NCBI GenBank assembly: GCA_001599595.1
Contig: BCHH01000010.1
Span: 1,423,392-1,487,391 of the forward strand
DNA length: 64,000 nt
Direction of reading: 5' to 3'
DNA from: Beverwykella pulmonaria
Taxonomy: Eukaryota > Ascomycota > Dothideomycetes > Pleosporales > Melanommataceae
The notes below the pieces were generated by a model. The model saw only the letters and a program-made list of their open reading frames with translations. It made no database searches and was not told the origin of the DNA. A program made the translations under genes and the position numbers. Below are positions 22,190 to 33,148 of this stretch, piece after piece; position 1 is the first letter of the stretch; every line of letters begins with the position of its first letter.

Positions 22190-23500
22190 GCGGAAGATGC
22201 CGGAAGGGGAATAGGCAAAGTTAATACTACCAAAGGAATCGGATGTTTTCAATATGCGCATTTGGCTTTGTATACTCTTGGACTGTTAGCTCAATGAAAT
22301 TTGCTTCGCGAACTCGAGGCAAATGAAACGACATAACAATAGCACCGCTGTCACTAATAAAATAGTTTCCGATACGATTGGTCCGAACCATGCTAATTAG
22401 TGAACCCAGACAGGAGTACGCGCAACTAAACAACTGTCGCATCCAAATTCGTTCTTGAATTACGCATTTAATATACAAAGATGACAGCAGTGCCTCTGTA
22501 GTTGACAGGTGCCGGGACTAAAGTGACTAGAGATAACGATTTCGACATCTAGGGGACGAATAAAACGGAGCCGAACAGCTTTGTTGTAAACGATTTGGAG
22601 TCTGACTCAGCTACCGTTAACATTACGCCAGAATAGGAAATCACTCATGTCTAGAGAATATTTCAGATTGTGCAGCTGAAATCGACTCCTAAGTCACAGA
22701 GCCAATGCTATCTACAAAGAGAACGAGTGCTCTAATAGGAAGTAATATCAAACCATCCAAGATCCCAGAAGTGCTGAAACTCAAAACGCAAATTGCAAAA
22801 TCGACAAACATATACGATATACTCTTAGGGAAAACTGACCTCACCGAAGTCCGTTCCCGCTTTCAAACTTAAGCATACAGGGATTTAAAACTGAACAGCG
22901 ACTAAGTAACCTGAGCTCGTGGCTGTGTACGCCTGAGCAGGTCTTGGTAGCCTGGGTAAACCTGAACAAGCCAAAGAATTGGCCCAAATCTGGGATAACT
23001 GGCACCCTAGATTCGGGCCACTCCTTGTTCGGTGGCTCAGTTCTTGACACTTGGCCCAATTTAGGGCCAGTAAGCTCGTTTATACTTTCCTTTGAAAACT
23101 GCTAGCGACTTGGTCTTAATAAGGGAACTATTCGTGACCTACAGAGATCTTTAGCCACCTGTGGCGCTTATTCGTAGCTCAATAGCAAACGGGAGCTGGC
23201 ATTTATATGGCGATTTAGTGCAAAGCTAGAATACCTAGGGAATGGCCTGGTTAGCAGAACAACGCTCTAGCTCTGCAAGGATTGTCGCCTTGCTTGCGCA
23301 GCAAGGAATTGTTAGAGGGTTGACAGTACTGCCTATATTAGAGCCCACCTGCCACGAGAGCGCAGTATCACAAGGGAACGCGAGATGAACAAGCATCAGA
23401 TTCTCTAGATTGATAGACTACGTACGACTATCGTGACTGTCGAAGAGGAAAGCTAGAGAACAAAGAAACGATGGGGTGCTTCGGCTATACACTCGGGGAT
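22190..23500. other. Intergenic, no gene recognised
   Basis: More than 1.3 kb without a convincing reading frame on either strand. Short frames at 22227-22478 and 22841-23059 lack features. A stretch around 22970-23070 repeats GGCCCAAAT-like words in both orientations. Confidence 0.35.
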
Positions 23501-23501
23501 G

Positions 23502-23560
23502 TGGTCAAGGCGCAGGGGCATGATCAAGGCGCAGGAACGGCGGTCAAGGCGCAGGGGCAC
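23502..23560 (+). repeat. Short tandem repeat, TCAAGGCGCAGG
   Basis: Three units of about 20 bp, each containing TCAAGGCGCAGG. Confidence 0.8.
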
Positions 23561-23576
23561 TCACGCGACGAGCGTG

Positions 23577-23607
23577 TGTGTGACGGGAACGACGGTTACC
23601 GTCACAC
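23577..23607. repeat. Hairpin, GTGTGACGG / CCGTCACAC
   Basis: Nine-base inverted repeat around a GAACGACGGTTA-type loop. It could be the edge of a repeat element that begins with TGTGACGG, because the sequence to about 24180 has LTR-like features (TATA-like TGTATATAG near 23735, short direct repeats). No partner LTR was found. Confidence 0.45.
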
Positions 23608-24619
23608 CACCTTATAAAGACCCATAAAGAATCCTAACACTAGTTTACTGTCACGAGCAACCTCCTCCTCCGGGCTATCCTCGGCCAGCCTTCGGCCAGG
23701 TTTCGGACCACGTGATCTCCGGTCACGTGCCGATCTGTATATAGCTACCTTCCGACTCTTGAGTACTACTCAAGGATTCGTCTTGAATACACTCTATACC
23801 CACATTTCGATCTCCTACCTACAGTCTCCTTATATTTACTACCTGTTGTTAAGGCTATTAAGCCTACTGGTCCTTTTAAAGTTGCTAAACAAGCTATTAT
23901 ACTGTGGCAAGAAGGTGAACTGTAGAGGGCTTAAGCTTTTAGATTGCAATTTCTGCTGCTACTTGTCACGGAGTAACACTATCAAGGGTACTGTAATCTA
24001 CGACACAGTGCTCCCGAACGACAATCCCGACAAGTACTGTACTCTACAACACAGTACTCTCCGAACGGCAAGCTTGGCAATTAGCCAACCTGACCTAGAA
24101 TGCTTAGCCGAGCCCCAATCAGGCTCGGCCCGCGCACGAACCAGGCCGGGTACTTATGGAATGCGAAGGACCTCTGGTTGAGCTCCTTATACAACGTCTT
24201 GCATGATAATTTATCGCACCTGAGATTGTACCCGTAGTTTTGTTCATTACTACAGATAGCCTCTTCTGATAATTGCTAACTACTATAGGACTACCCTAGG
24301 ACTACCCTAGAAACAAGCTTTTACAACACCAAACACTTGCCTATATAGGCCTATACGCGAAAACTACAACTTCATTTACGGTACCATATATATGTAGAAT
24401 CAAAAATTACCTACGGTACGTCCCACAACCATACGTACTCAACTGTCTGTACGTACGTACGGCTTACAAAGCAGCTACGGTACCGTAACTTACGACTGTA
24501 CTACGTACTGATTACCACGCTGTCGTACCGTGACAGTTTCTTTCTTCCTCTTTTAGTAAGAAAATAGTGCAGTGGCAAATGAGATAGATAGACAGTGGGA
24601 ATGACAATATAATAGTTCG
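23608..24619. other. Repeat-like spacer with TACGTA-rich block
   Basis: Contains a near-duplicate pair around 24000-24075 (CTCTACAACACAGTACTC-like) and, at 24360-24540, a block dominated by TACGTAC/GGTACC words. The plus frame at 23759-24181 starts without a good context and has no recognisable domain. Probably decayed repeat DNA. Confidence 0.35.
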
Positions 24620-25242
24620 TTTTTACACAGGTAGAGGCACCTACTCTCTACTAGCCTTTCCGGATTTAGAAAACAAGTAATGTTGGAATATATATATCGA
24701 ACGTGGTGATCACGTGGTGATGTTGTGATCACGTGTTTATCACATGAGACACTAGCGGTGCTTGGCGGCAAAGGGATGATACAACCTCCTGAGCCTCACC
24801 TCAGATAGACACAGAGAGACATGAATTATTACCACCTTTGAGAACCCACCGATTGCTATTGCAATAGCCCTGTGAAACCAACAAGTAAAAAGAGAGGCTC
24901 TGTTCTACTTCTTCGCCTTTGCCTTCTGCCCAACAATAAGGACTTGCTAATAGAAATCGCCTGGCTATAGAGCGCAGATATAATAACATCGAGCTAAGTA
25001 AAAGAAAGGTCAGGATAATAAATCTTCATTTTCCACGAGTTAATTGACCAGCGATGTTTCACACGCTTGGACGTAGCGTGTATCGCGGCTCTGTTGCATT
25101 TGAACCGTCCTTTGCTGGAGCTGATATACTGGAGGATAACTTGGAGTATAGCAGCCACGAAAGCGCCAGCAGCTAGGATGGCAGCAGCAAGTGCAATGCA
25201 ATTTGCTGACTTAGCGAAGCTGTCAGAATTTCCAGCGGACAT
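24620..25242 (-). pseudogene. Relic of a fungal membrane-protein gene, interrupted by solo LTR
   Basis: The minus strand begins MSAGNSDSFAKSANCIALAA, with a hydrophobic helix (about 14-36) followed by SSSKGRFKCNRAAI and KMKIYYPDLSF. This is the start of a widespread uncharacterised fungal protein family that I know only by its look. After about 82 codons it stops. A piece of the 3' end (EGKGEEVEQSLSFYL, then KSGKASRE) remains further on, split by the LTR copy at 24681-24883. The middle of the gene is missing. A paralogous 3' fragment without the LTR is at 28084-28181. Confidence 0.6.
24681..24883 (+). mobile_element. Solo-LTR-like element, copy C
   Basis: 203 bp, TGTTGG...CCAACA, with target duplication AGTAA (24676-24680 and 24884-24888). 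Contains TATATATATCGAACGTGG near the start, repeated GTGATCACGTG palindromes, and ATTGCTATTGCAATAGCCCT near the end. Confidence 0.85.
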
Positions 25243-25244
25243 TG

Positions 25245-25440
25245 TGTTGGGAGTAGATAGAACGTGGTGATCATGTGGTGATGTTTGATCACGTGTTTAT
25301 CACGTGAGGCACTAGCGACGCTTGGCGGCAGAGGGATGGGACAATCCCCTCAGCCGCACCTCACATAGATATATACATGAATCAACACCTCGTTTAGAAC
25401 CCCCCCCCATTGCTATTGCAATAGCCCTGTGGGACCAACA
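25245..25440 (+). mobile_element. Solo-LTR-like element, copy B
   Basis: 196 bp, TGTTGG...CCAACA, with target duplication CATTG (25240-25244 and 25441-25445). It lies right at the ATG end of the relic on its left, so it has replaced that gene's promoter. Confidence 0.85.
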
Positions 25441-25445
25441 CATTG

Positions 25446-26226
25446 TTTTGAATTGCCCGAAATTAGCTGTAATGTTCAAAGATTGTGTTTTGCCCCCTCG
25501 TAGAAAAACCTCTGGCGACGCACCCTGGAGATAAGGATGGGTAGGGGATGCAAATAATAACTTTCGAAAGACGCACATACTCCTCTCTTATGTGTACAAT
25601 TCTGACTTCCCATTCCAGACATTATTGTAAGAGAAAGTAGGAAATTAGAGAAAGGCAACAGTAAGATCAGAGGGTTGTCGAATAAGAAGCTTGACCAGGC
25701 GAAATCCTTCTCAGCCTTGTTGATGTGGCGTTTTCGGAACTTGGGCACTATACCAAAAAGAGCCTCCAGCCACGAGAAAGCCTTGTGAAAGACCTCTCAA
25801 CTATGATAATCTTACAAAAATAAGCCTACTAGTTCGCTATATCTATCTTCCTTGTCACAATTTTGTTCAACATTATCATCTGTCCATGCAGGGCTTTGCG
25901 CCTTCCGAGCAGTGCAAGAAAAGTTTCTTACTCCAAGGCCCATGTATAGGATTTCGCTGGTACCCTTCAACCTCAGTGGCTCACCAAGCTCGCTGTAAGT
26001 TGCGTAAGCTGTCACGTGATCCTGCAACAGCTCACCGTGCCAAGCATGAGCCAGGTGACGTGATCTCAATATCACCTGTATGACTGCGTCGTCGTAATGG
26101 GGTTGGCCATACGTAATATTGGTTCCTGAGTATATTACTAGGTAGGAGTGTTTTGGATCGTAACTCTAGTTTAGTGGTAGAACACGTTATAGCGATTGAC
26201 AAGCAAAGACAAAAAAGCAAATTCTA
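25446..26226. other. Decayed coding-like DNA
   Basis: A minus-strand stretch (about 25800-25560) reads WLEALFGIVPKFRKRHINKA and FLFDNPLILLLPFS, which looks like another part of a membrane protein. It has no start and quickly loses frame. The rest has no recognised feature. Confidence 0.35.
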
Positions 26227-26327
26227 GTTACAAGTTTTGGTAAAGACTGTTTATGTAATAGTTACAAGGTCCGGTAAAGACTGGTAATGTAATAGTTACA
26301 AGTTCAGGTAAAGATCGTTATCTTAAG
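26227..26327 (+). repeat. Three tandem 34-bp units
   Basis: Units at 26227, 26261 and 26295 begin GTTACAAG and contain GGTAAAGA. Units 1 and 2 end ATGTAATA; the third is diverged. They lie about 60-165 bp past the stop codon of the minus-strand cysteine-rich protein gene. Confidence 0.85.
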
Positions 26328-26390
26328 GTTAAGACGATCACCAAAAATAGCCCTCAGTATCAGTACTGCCCCTCGCCACAATCAAAGGCT

Positions 26391-26747
26391 TTAGTTTGGC
26401 GAGCACTGGCCTGTAGCGCAGTTGCAGTGGGCGTTATGGTCTGGGCAGTTCTCCCCGTACTCCCATTGCTTTGAGGAACTATCCGCAAAGGCCGCCTTGC
26501 ATACCATCTTTGATAGTCAGTATCAGGCAATAACTAGGGACGAAAAGGGCAAGTAGCATGGGGATCAACGTACCACATGGCCTCCAAAATTCTCACATGC
26601 CGTATCGCCTTCTGCATTGCAGGTCATACCCCTCTTTATGTTGCAGAGATTCCTAACAGTAAGTTCGTCAGGAACTGCGTGCCTAGGAGTGACTGCCGCG
26701 GCGGAGACGGAGCATGCAAGAGCAAGAACTGGGATGATGAACTTCAT
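26391..26747 (-). CDS. Small secreted cysteine-rich protein (effector-like)
   Basis: Model complement(join(26391..26507,26574..26747)), 96 aa, with one 66-bp GT-AG intron in phase (GGHV|MVCK). The signal peptide is about 1-18 (MKFIIPVLALACSVSAAA). The mature part holds eight cysteines (35, 43, 51, 61, 79, 86, 88, 93), enough for four disulphides, the last in a CNCATGQC cluster. Small size, secretion, even cysteine number and a repeat-rich setting are the usual marks of candidate effector or antimicrobial-like proteins. I know no named family for it, so host interaction or killing activity is an inference only. A TATA element lies about 115 bp upstream. Confidence 0.75.
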
Positions 26748-26860
26748 TTTGGTGTAGTGGTGATATCACAGGATGGATTTTAAGGTGAGTAAAATGTAAG
26801 GTGTTTGATGAGCGTTTGTTGATTGCGTATGATGGGGTTGAAGGGAGGAAGCAGGGCGGC

Positions 26861-26870
26861 TTTTATATAC
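26861..26870 (-). promoter_or_regulatory. TATA element of the cysteine-rich protein gene
   Basis: The minus strand reads GTATATAAAAG, ending about 115 bp before the ATG at 26747. Confidence 0.55.
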
Positions 26871-26952
26871 TTTTTAGACGCACAGGCTCTTCAGCAACGC
26901 TAAAAGGCGTTAGTCTTTAGGGTTGTAGGAATACATCGCATGGGAGAGACTG

Positions 26953-27115
26953 AAACCGCAGTGGTGTGTCCTAGAAACGGAGGATTCCTATCTAGGACAA
27001 TGCGGTTGCGTGGCGCAGCAACATAGACCCCTAGTTAGCATTGCGCTCGAGAGAGGCAGAATCCGCAGTGATGCATCGTAGCAACGGAGGAGTCCTATCT
27101 AGGACAACGGGGTTG
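26953..27115 (+). repeat. Direct duplication of about 56 bp
   Basis: Copies at 26953-27008 and 27060-27115 share CCGCAGTG, CAACGGAGGA or AAACGGAGGA, and TCCTATCTAGGACAA. They lie upstream of the secreted protein gene. Confidence 0.75.
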
Positions 27116-27116
27116 G

Positions 27117-28083
27117 GAAGGATTTGATGCCAACTCATTAAGACGGAAAATTGCTGCCACTTGTAATAAGTCCTGGGGATGGGTTGCAATGTAACGTCGC
27201 GAAATTACGGCAAAGGTTTGCTTGATCCATGGTTGACTGTTATTGAGCCTGGGGTGACTTTCCGGAGAAGACAGGACTCAGTGTCCACTGGCCAGGATGC
27301 TACGGTCTGAGGTAGAGAGGGACAAGGACAATTTTGACGTGGTAAAAAGCGTGCTAAAAGGTGATGCACAGAATGGATTCGAACGACAGAGGCTAATTGA
27401 TTTGAGCTGTCTTGGTATAGGAAACGGAGGTTGCTGTTGAACGGATTTGATGAACGCGCTTTCGTCGCGGACTTTATATGTATTTCCCTGAACTCATCCA
27501 CACGCCATGCCTTTCTACTTCCTCGATCTGCCCTTGTCGAGCACGGCTGCAGAAGTAAAATCAATTGCGAAGTTGCCTGTGGGCGTGAACAGGCTTGCAT
27601 ACTGAATCTCTGCACCGACTTAGGTTTGGAGGATTGCGAGCTACACTAAACTATTCCTGCAGTATTCCATCTTTGAAGGTGCATATCGACAAGATCCTAT
27701 CCAGGTACTCCATTAATCGGTACTGTATACAGCGGAATGCGGTAGGGAGGCGGTATGGCAATTGCTGCTACGCAGCATGGATGTTAGACCATTTCATGCA
27801 GTTCACGCAGTTCTCTCGGTTTGCAGATGACCATATACGGACAAGGTTAGAGTATTGCTTCCAAGTTTGAACACTGAAGTGGCATGCAAGGCTTAACTAG
27901 ATACAGGCCGTTCCTACGGAGGTGTAAAGCGCATCTTGAGAGTATTTCTAGTCAAGTTTTGTTAACAGTTGGGTGATTTCGTACAATACGCATGACATTG
28001 CGGACGCTTTACCGGGAATACGTGGCGGGGCAACTGGCACCTCGCTGAGCGCAACTTCGAAGATTTACACTACGCGGCCTTTA
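27117..28083. other. Intergenic, no gene recognised
   Basis: Short frames on both strands (for example 27205-27615 minus) have no domain, signal or good start. Probably non-coding or decayed. Confidence 0.35.
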
Positions 28084-28181
28084 TTACACAGGTGGAGGCA
28101 CCTACTTTCTACTAGCCTTTTCGGATTTAAAAAACAAGTGAAAAGAGAGGCTCTGATTTGCTTCTTCGCCTTTGCCTTCTG
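28084..28181 (-). repeat. Paralogous 3' gene fragment; empty site for solo LTR copy C
   Basis: Matches 24622-24680 joined to 24884-24935 (TTACACAGGTGGAGGCACCT ... CTTCTTCGCCTTTGCCTTCT) but has no LTR insertion: AAACAAGTGAAAAGAG stands where the other copy has the element. The minus strand reads EGKGEEANQSLSFHLFF. Confidence 0.8.
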
Positions 28182-28535
28182 TCGTTACTGGCCTATCTAT
28201 TATACCTCTAGGGAGAGAAATAAATCATACTAGCAGAAAATAGAGCGAAATGGCTTGTGTAGGTTGTTGTTGATTGTATTCTTGCTTGGTTGGTTTTGTG
28301 TATGGGTTTGGATTTGGGTCTTGGCGATCTAATACGACATCAGGTTTGACGGATTGAGTGTGCGATCACTTGGGTATATTATAAGAATGGGATGTTCTGA
28401 GTGTATGGAATTCGGTCTCTTCTCCAAAATCGAATAAAACACATGACGTATATAAACCTCTTCAGTGATTGCTTCAATCCATCCAATGTCCAATGTGCGC
28501 ATTTCTCTTGTCCTAGAAAGACTACCTACTGGCAC

Positions 28536-30211
28536 CTACTCCTTCTCCTCCCGCAAATCCTCCACTGTGATCCCAAACATCGCTTCCTTATCCGTAATCC
28601 TTACACTCCAGCTCCCATCCAGATACTCCTCCCTCGTTCTAACCTTCACCTCGATATCTTGATCCGGCGTCGCCATGACATTTGCCAGATTCGCTTTCTC
28701 CGTCGTCGGCTGCACCCAACCCCCTTCCCCGGCAGGCTCGACATCAAATCGCATGACCATCATGATCGTCCAAGCCATGATTTGAGTTGACGCAAAATGT
28801 CTTCCAGGACACAATGTCGTTCCACCACCAAAGCTTCTAAAAGCGGCTGGCGAGACTTTGTGTGGGTTGGAAGGGTGGAAGCGACGGTGGTTGAAGGAGA
28901 GGACGTCTGAGCCCCAGATGCGCGGGTCAGTGTGGATGGCGACAGTAGGCATCAATACCATGGCGTCTTTGCGGAGGTAGTAAGTGTCGTTTAGCACTGT
29001 ATCTTTGCATACTTGGCGCAGGGATATGCCAATACTATGGAGTCTAATTGCTTCTCGGAAGCATGAAACGAGAGTAGGGCAGTTTGAGTTTACTTTCATC
29101 ATGTCAACATGGTGCTTTTTCTTCCCATCTGCTTTGTCGATTGAGGTGGTGATAAGCGTAGAAATTTCTTCACGTATGTCCCTCAACGCTTCTGGGGCTG
29201 AAAACACGTAGAAAATCATCCAAAATACGGCCGAGGATGTGTTTCCAAGGATGGCGAGAGCATGGCCGACTTCAAAGAGCGAGCGGTCAGACATGGAGAA
29301 ACCGTAGGAGATCTCGGATGCATAGAAGTCTTTCACGAGCCCAGATGCTTGCTCGTGGTAGTTATTGAGAAAAAGGTCTTGGAAGGCATCGGCGACGATT
29401 TTGCGGTTGCGGGCACCATGTCGTGCAAGCCAGTTGGGGAGAAAAATGAGGTTGGGAATTTCTCGCTCGAACTCCCTAGTGGTTTGTATAAGCTTCGCAT
29501 CGGTGGCATCAATGGGGGTTCTGGTACTTACCAAAACGCACTCTCCACTCTTTGGTCTTTAAATGGGTTATGTGGCCCATAAACAGCATTGGTAGTTGCA
29601 ATAGTCACATGATGTCTCAACCACTTGACTAATTGTAAATTTGTTGATCCTCCTGGGGTAAGCTGTATATGATCAACAAACTCGCACACACAGCCAATCA
29701 TCACACGGTTCAGTTTATTCAAGGTCTCGCCTAGAGTTAGCGCATTATGCATAGCCACGTAAATATTTCCGTACGTTCCATTCTCCGGGTCCATGTCCTT
29801 TTCTAGTATCTTGAGTGCGTCTTTGCTCGCGCCACAAAGTTTAACGGAGAACTTGGCTTGAATGGGCTGGAACGCGAGGGTTTTGCTTTGCTTTTGGATC
29901 GCTTGGATAGTGGGAACGGAGAACACAGCATAGATCCTTGACCCGGGAAGTGGAAGCGTTACGATCGGTAATTGGCATTGGTCCCTGCAGCGAATAAGCT
30001 TGAACAGTGGAATGACATTTTGAACTCACCTCAGCCGCTTGTAGTAATCTTTCTTGTACCAGATCATGCCAATGACATGGCCAAAGATTGGGATCTTGGG
30101 AGGAATGACCGGCGGTTCCAGCCTGCCGTTTCTACGTTTTCTTGACCGGAGTTTGTGCGACACGACAAAGAAAATGAGGGCAACAACAGAAATAGCTAGA
30201 GTGGCGCGCAT
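28536..30211 (-). CDS. Cytochrome P450 (CYP7/CYP8-like group)
   Basis: Model complement(join(28536..29475,29532..29984,30030..30211)), 524 aa, two GT-AG introns in phase. N-terminal ER anchor (about 2-19), then a basic stretch and the proline-rich hinge PPVIPPKIPIFGH. The I-helix reads LGNTSSAVFW rather than the usual AGxDTT, which fits the CYP7/8 (group IV-like) P450s. ExxR is E353-A-I-R356. The haem loop is FGGGTTLCPGRHFA with Cys434 as ligand. Fungal members act on sterols or other lipids and in secondary metabolism; the substrate is not predictable. It lies about 1 kb from the second P450, same strand. Confidence 0.9.
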
Positions 30212-31253
30212 TTGGAAAGTTTGTAACAGTGCTAAAGATTTTCACGGAAAGGGTCAAAGAAGGAGAGGTTCGAGCGAAGATAGAACCCGAACTTCTGAAG
30301 GCTGAAGTCCCCACGAATATGCAGCAGTCAATCCATGACTTATCCTGCGATCACAGCCTCCTTCCACAGCTATGGTGTGACCCTATCATAGATGCAGAAA
30401 CTGGGGGTCATAAGACAGAGTGACGGGCTTTGTTTCCTAGTCAGGAAGGGTCGTGTCATACAGCATTCTCCCAATCATTGTTGTGAGGCATGGTGAAGTC
30501 GAATGAGAACGGATAAAATATCCCATGAAACCGAATTAGCGCAGCTCAGGACCGATGATGGTTGCAAATTAATATCCAGGCTAGGCGAGAGGCCGAGATG
30601 ACGTTTCGAAGCCGACCTCGCCGCCTGCATGATAGTCACTGAGATCGTCACAGACACCCTAGTCTAGGCCATTGCCGACCTGGAATGATACTTGGAGATT
30701 TATTTCGAGTGGATTGCAGGGCTGGAGCGGTATTGCAAGGCTGAAGCGGCATTGAAGGATTTACTCGCAGCCACAAACTCTGTCTGATGCCGCGGACACA
30801 TCGCTCCCAAGATCATCGTAGATTGCACAGTCTCCGCCATTGTAAAAACTAGAATTACTGCCAAGGATGGTCTAGAAGAAAGCTGAGGGATGAACATATG
30901 GTGAATTCCAAGGGTGGGTCATGGAAGGATTTACTCGCAAGCACAGACCCATGCCGACGCCGTATCCGTGCCCTGCATAGATGTAAAACCAATGACCTTG
31001 TTGCCGGCCGATTTTTACACTTTTGTAGCACACAACACCCGTCGGGTCATTTCGAGAAATTGAGGAGTGGCAGGTAGCACGAGACGAAGGAGAATTGGAA
31101 TCTTGCCGTGCGCAAGAATGGTCCTTCCTTCGGGATATCCTTACTGGACTAAGCGTTCCAAGCCTGTTAATGCATCGCCTCTTCCCAGTTCTTCAATCCA
31201 GATAAGAGACTTTCCTTATTTGCTCATGGCAATAAAAGGAATGGAAAGAGTTC
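30212..31253. other. Spacer between the two P450 genes
   Basis: Holds the promoter of the left P450 and the 3' flank of the right one. A degenerate direct repeat (AAGGATTTACTCGCA...) occurs near 30757 and 30924. No gene is recognised. Confidence 0.4.
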
Positions 31254-33008
31254 CTAGTTCCTGAGCGTAACCTTCACTGGAAACCCATCCACTGGGTGAG
31301 CTCCGCCTCCACCCATTTCAGCCTGATATACTCGGTTTCCGTCAACGGATTTGATGCCCTTCCTTGGATGCAGTGCGTCCCACTCGTCGTATGCAGGAGT
31401 AATGTCAAACATTCTTGCTGTCATGACGAGTGCGACTTTGAGTTCCAGTTGCGCAAGTGTCTGACCGATACAGCTGCGTGGGCCCCATTCAAACGCTCTC
31501 CAAGATGCCTTCTTTGGATAGAGTGGATCTTCAGGGCCGACGAGCCAACGGTCTGGGATGAATTCTTCCGGCTTGACGAAGACGTTAGGACTATGGTGCA
31601 TGACCAGACTAAGCGACCAGATATGGCAGCCCTCGGTTGGATACAGGTGGCCTTCTTCATCCACGAGATGGAGATCTGAACGGCCCTCACGCATGCTTGC
31701 CGCGGGAGGGAATATGCGAAGAACCTCCTTAGTAACTGCCAATGTGTATGGCGTCTGATTCAGGAGCGTGGGGTCGTTGGCGATGACCTGGTTGACATGT
31801 TCGATAGAAAAGTCAGAACCAAAGACCCGGTCGTGCTCAGCGCGGACCTTAGACAGGACTTCGGGATAGTTGGAAAGCAATAAGAAACAGTACAGAAGCG
31901 TACTGCTTGTAGTGTCGTGGCCAGCGTAGAGGAACATTCGAAGCTGCGGCTTCGCAAGTTTTTTGAAGGTCTTCTTCGACAGCTCACCTGTGTCGCCAAT
32001 ATCCTCCATGTACTTGTCCATGGCCAATGAGATGATAGACCGAGACCGCGACTGCGATCCTTTGGAAGACGCAGCCCGGGAAAGGGCTAGTTCTTCGAAT
32101 CGCTTGTCAATCTCCTTGCTAAGAAATTGATTCATGCGATAGCTGTTGTACTTCTGGATGAGAGGGCGGAGACTGAGATAGCGGCGGAAAGGATTGAAGG
32201 TCGTCGCAAAGGGAGTCCAGTAAACCTGTCTCCGTAGGCAGTCTGCAAGAGCGCTTCCCTGTGTTTGGTAGTGAAGACGAGCATCGCTAAAACAAAGGTT
32301 AGCGGACGTTTTGCACTCGAAAGCGATATCAAATGGGAGCTCACAAAGTTACGCGACCAATAACATCAAAGGTGAGTCGCAACGTATACTCCTCTAGCTG
32401 GAACATTTTGTCTTCGGTCGCACGCTCTCGAAGTAACCTGCAGAAGACGGCGACTTCATCTGCGATGGCTGGAGCAAGTCCTACCATGTAACCTGCAGCA
32501 AAGCCGGGATTGAAGAAACCCCGCCACTTCTTCCAGGTACTTCCGTGCATCGTCATCAACGATGGCCCTCCATTGATGATTTCCAGAGTCCCGCATATGG
32601 CGGCAGGCTTGTCAAGGAAAGCAGCTTCAACCTGCGATGCCACGAATGGGTTGGCAACGACCATAAGTGTCTTATTAAAAGGCCACAGGTTGAGGTAGAA
32701 GACGCCATTGGGAAACCGTTGCGCCATGCGCTGTACGACCACGTGCATGGTCGTGTTTCGTGGCAGCGCTTGGATGCATTCTTTCAGGGCAATGAAATGA
32801 CCGAACACTGGGTGGAACTTTGGCATTGGCTTGGTATTGTCAGCCGAACGTTTTGGTGGTGCTGGGGCTGGAGAAGCGAGGCTGAACTTACTGCTTTGAC
32901 CGCCTGCAGCTTCTGCACGTGTTGTCGATTGGCCATTAGTTTCACGACGAAAAGGATGAAGCCGGCCACAGCAGCAGCCGCAACGGCTGACGTGCTCAAT
33001 TGGGCCAT
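31254..33008 (-). CDS. Cytochrome P450 (CYP59-like look)
   Basis: Model complement(join(31254..32286,32345..32829,32892..33008)), 544 aa, two GT-AG introns (58 and 62 bp) in phase. Start MAQLSTSAVAAAAVAGF gives an ER anchor (about 6-23), followed by PMPKFHPVFGH. The I-helix oxygen-binding motif is AGHDTTS (322-328). ExxR is E388-V-L-R391, the PERF-like site is IPDRW, and the haem loop is FEWGPRSCIGQTLA with Cys473. All parts of a working P450 are present. The AGHDTTSST and GPRSCIGQ blocks recall fungal CYP59-type enzymes known from aflatoxin-like pathways, but no such pathway genes are in the window. A minisatellite lies just upstream of the start. Confidence 0.9.
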
Positions 33009-33042
33009 GTCCTTTACCTTGGTTGCACACACAACAGACAGA

Positions 33043-33148
33043 GGTGAAGGTGTAAAAGTGAGCGGTGAAGGTGAGTGGTAAAGGTGAATGGTGAAGGTGA
33101 GTGGTAAAGGTGAGTGGTGAAGGTGAGTGGTGAAGGTGGATGGTGAAT
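33043..33148 (+). repeat. Minisatellite (GGTGAAGGTGAGTGGTAAA)
   Basis: Imperfect 15-16 bp units of GTGAGTGGT(A/G)AAG repeated about seven times, 35-140 bp upstream of the second P450 start, so within its leader or core promoter. Confidence 0.9.

Noticed and set aside
23759..24181. 140-codon plus-strand frame
   Set aside because: Low-complexity composition, no domain, and it sits in LTR-like repeat DNA.
26130..26180. Possible tRNA-like word TTTAGTGGTAGAACA
   Set aside because: No matching acceptor, anticodon or T arms around it.
27205..27615. 136-codon minus-strand frame
   Set aside because: No signal, domain or good start context. Flanked by repeats.
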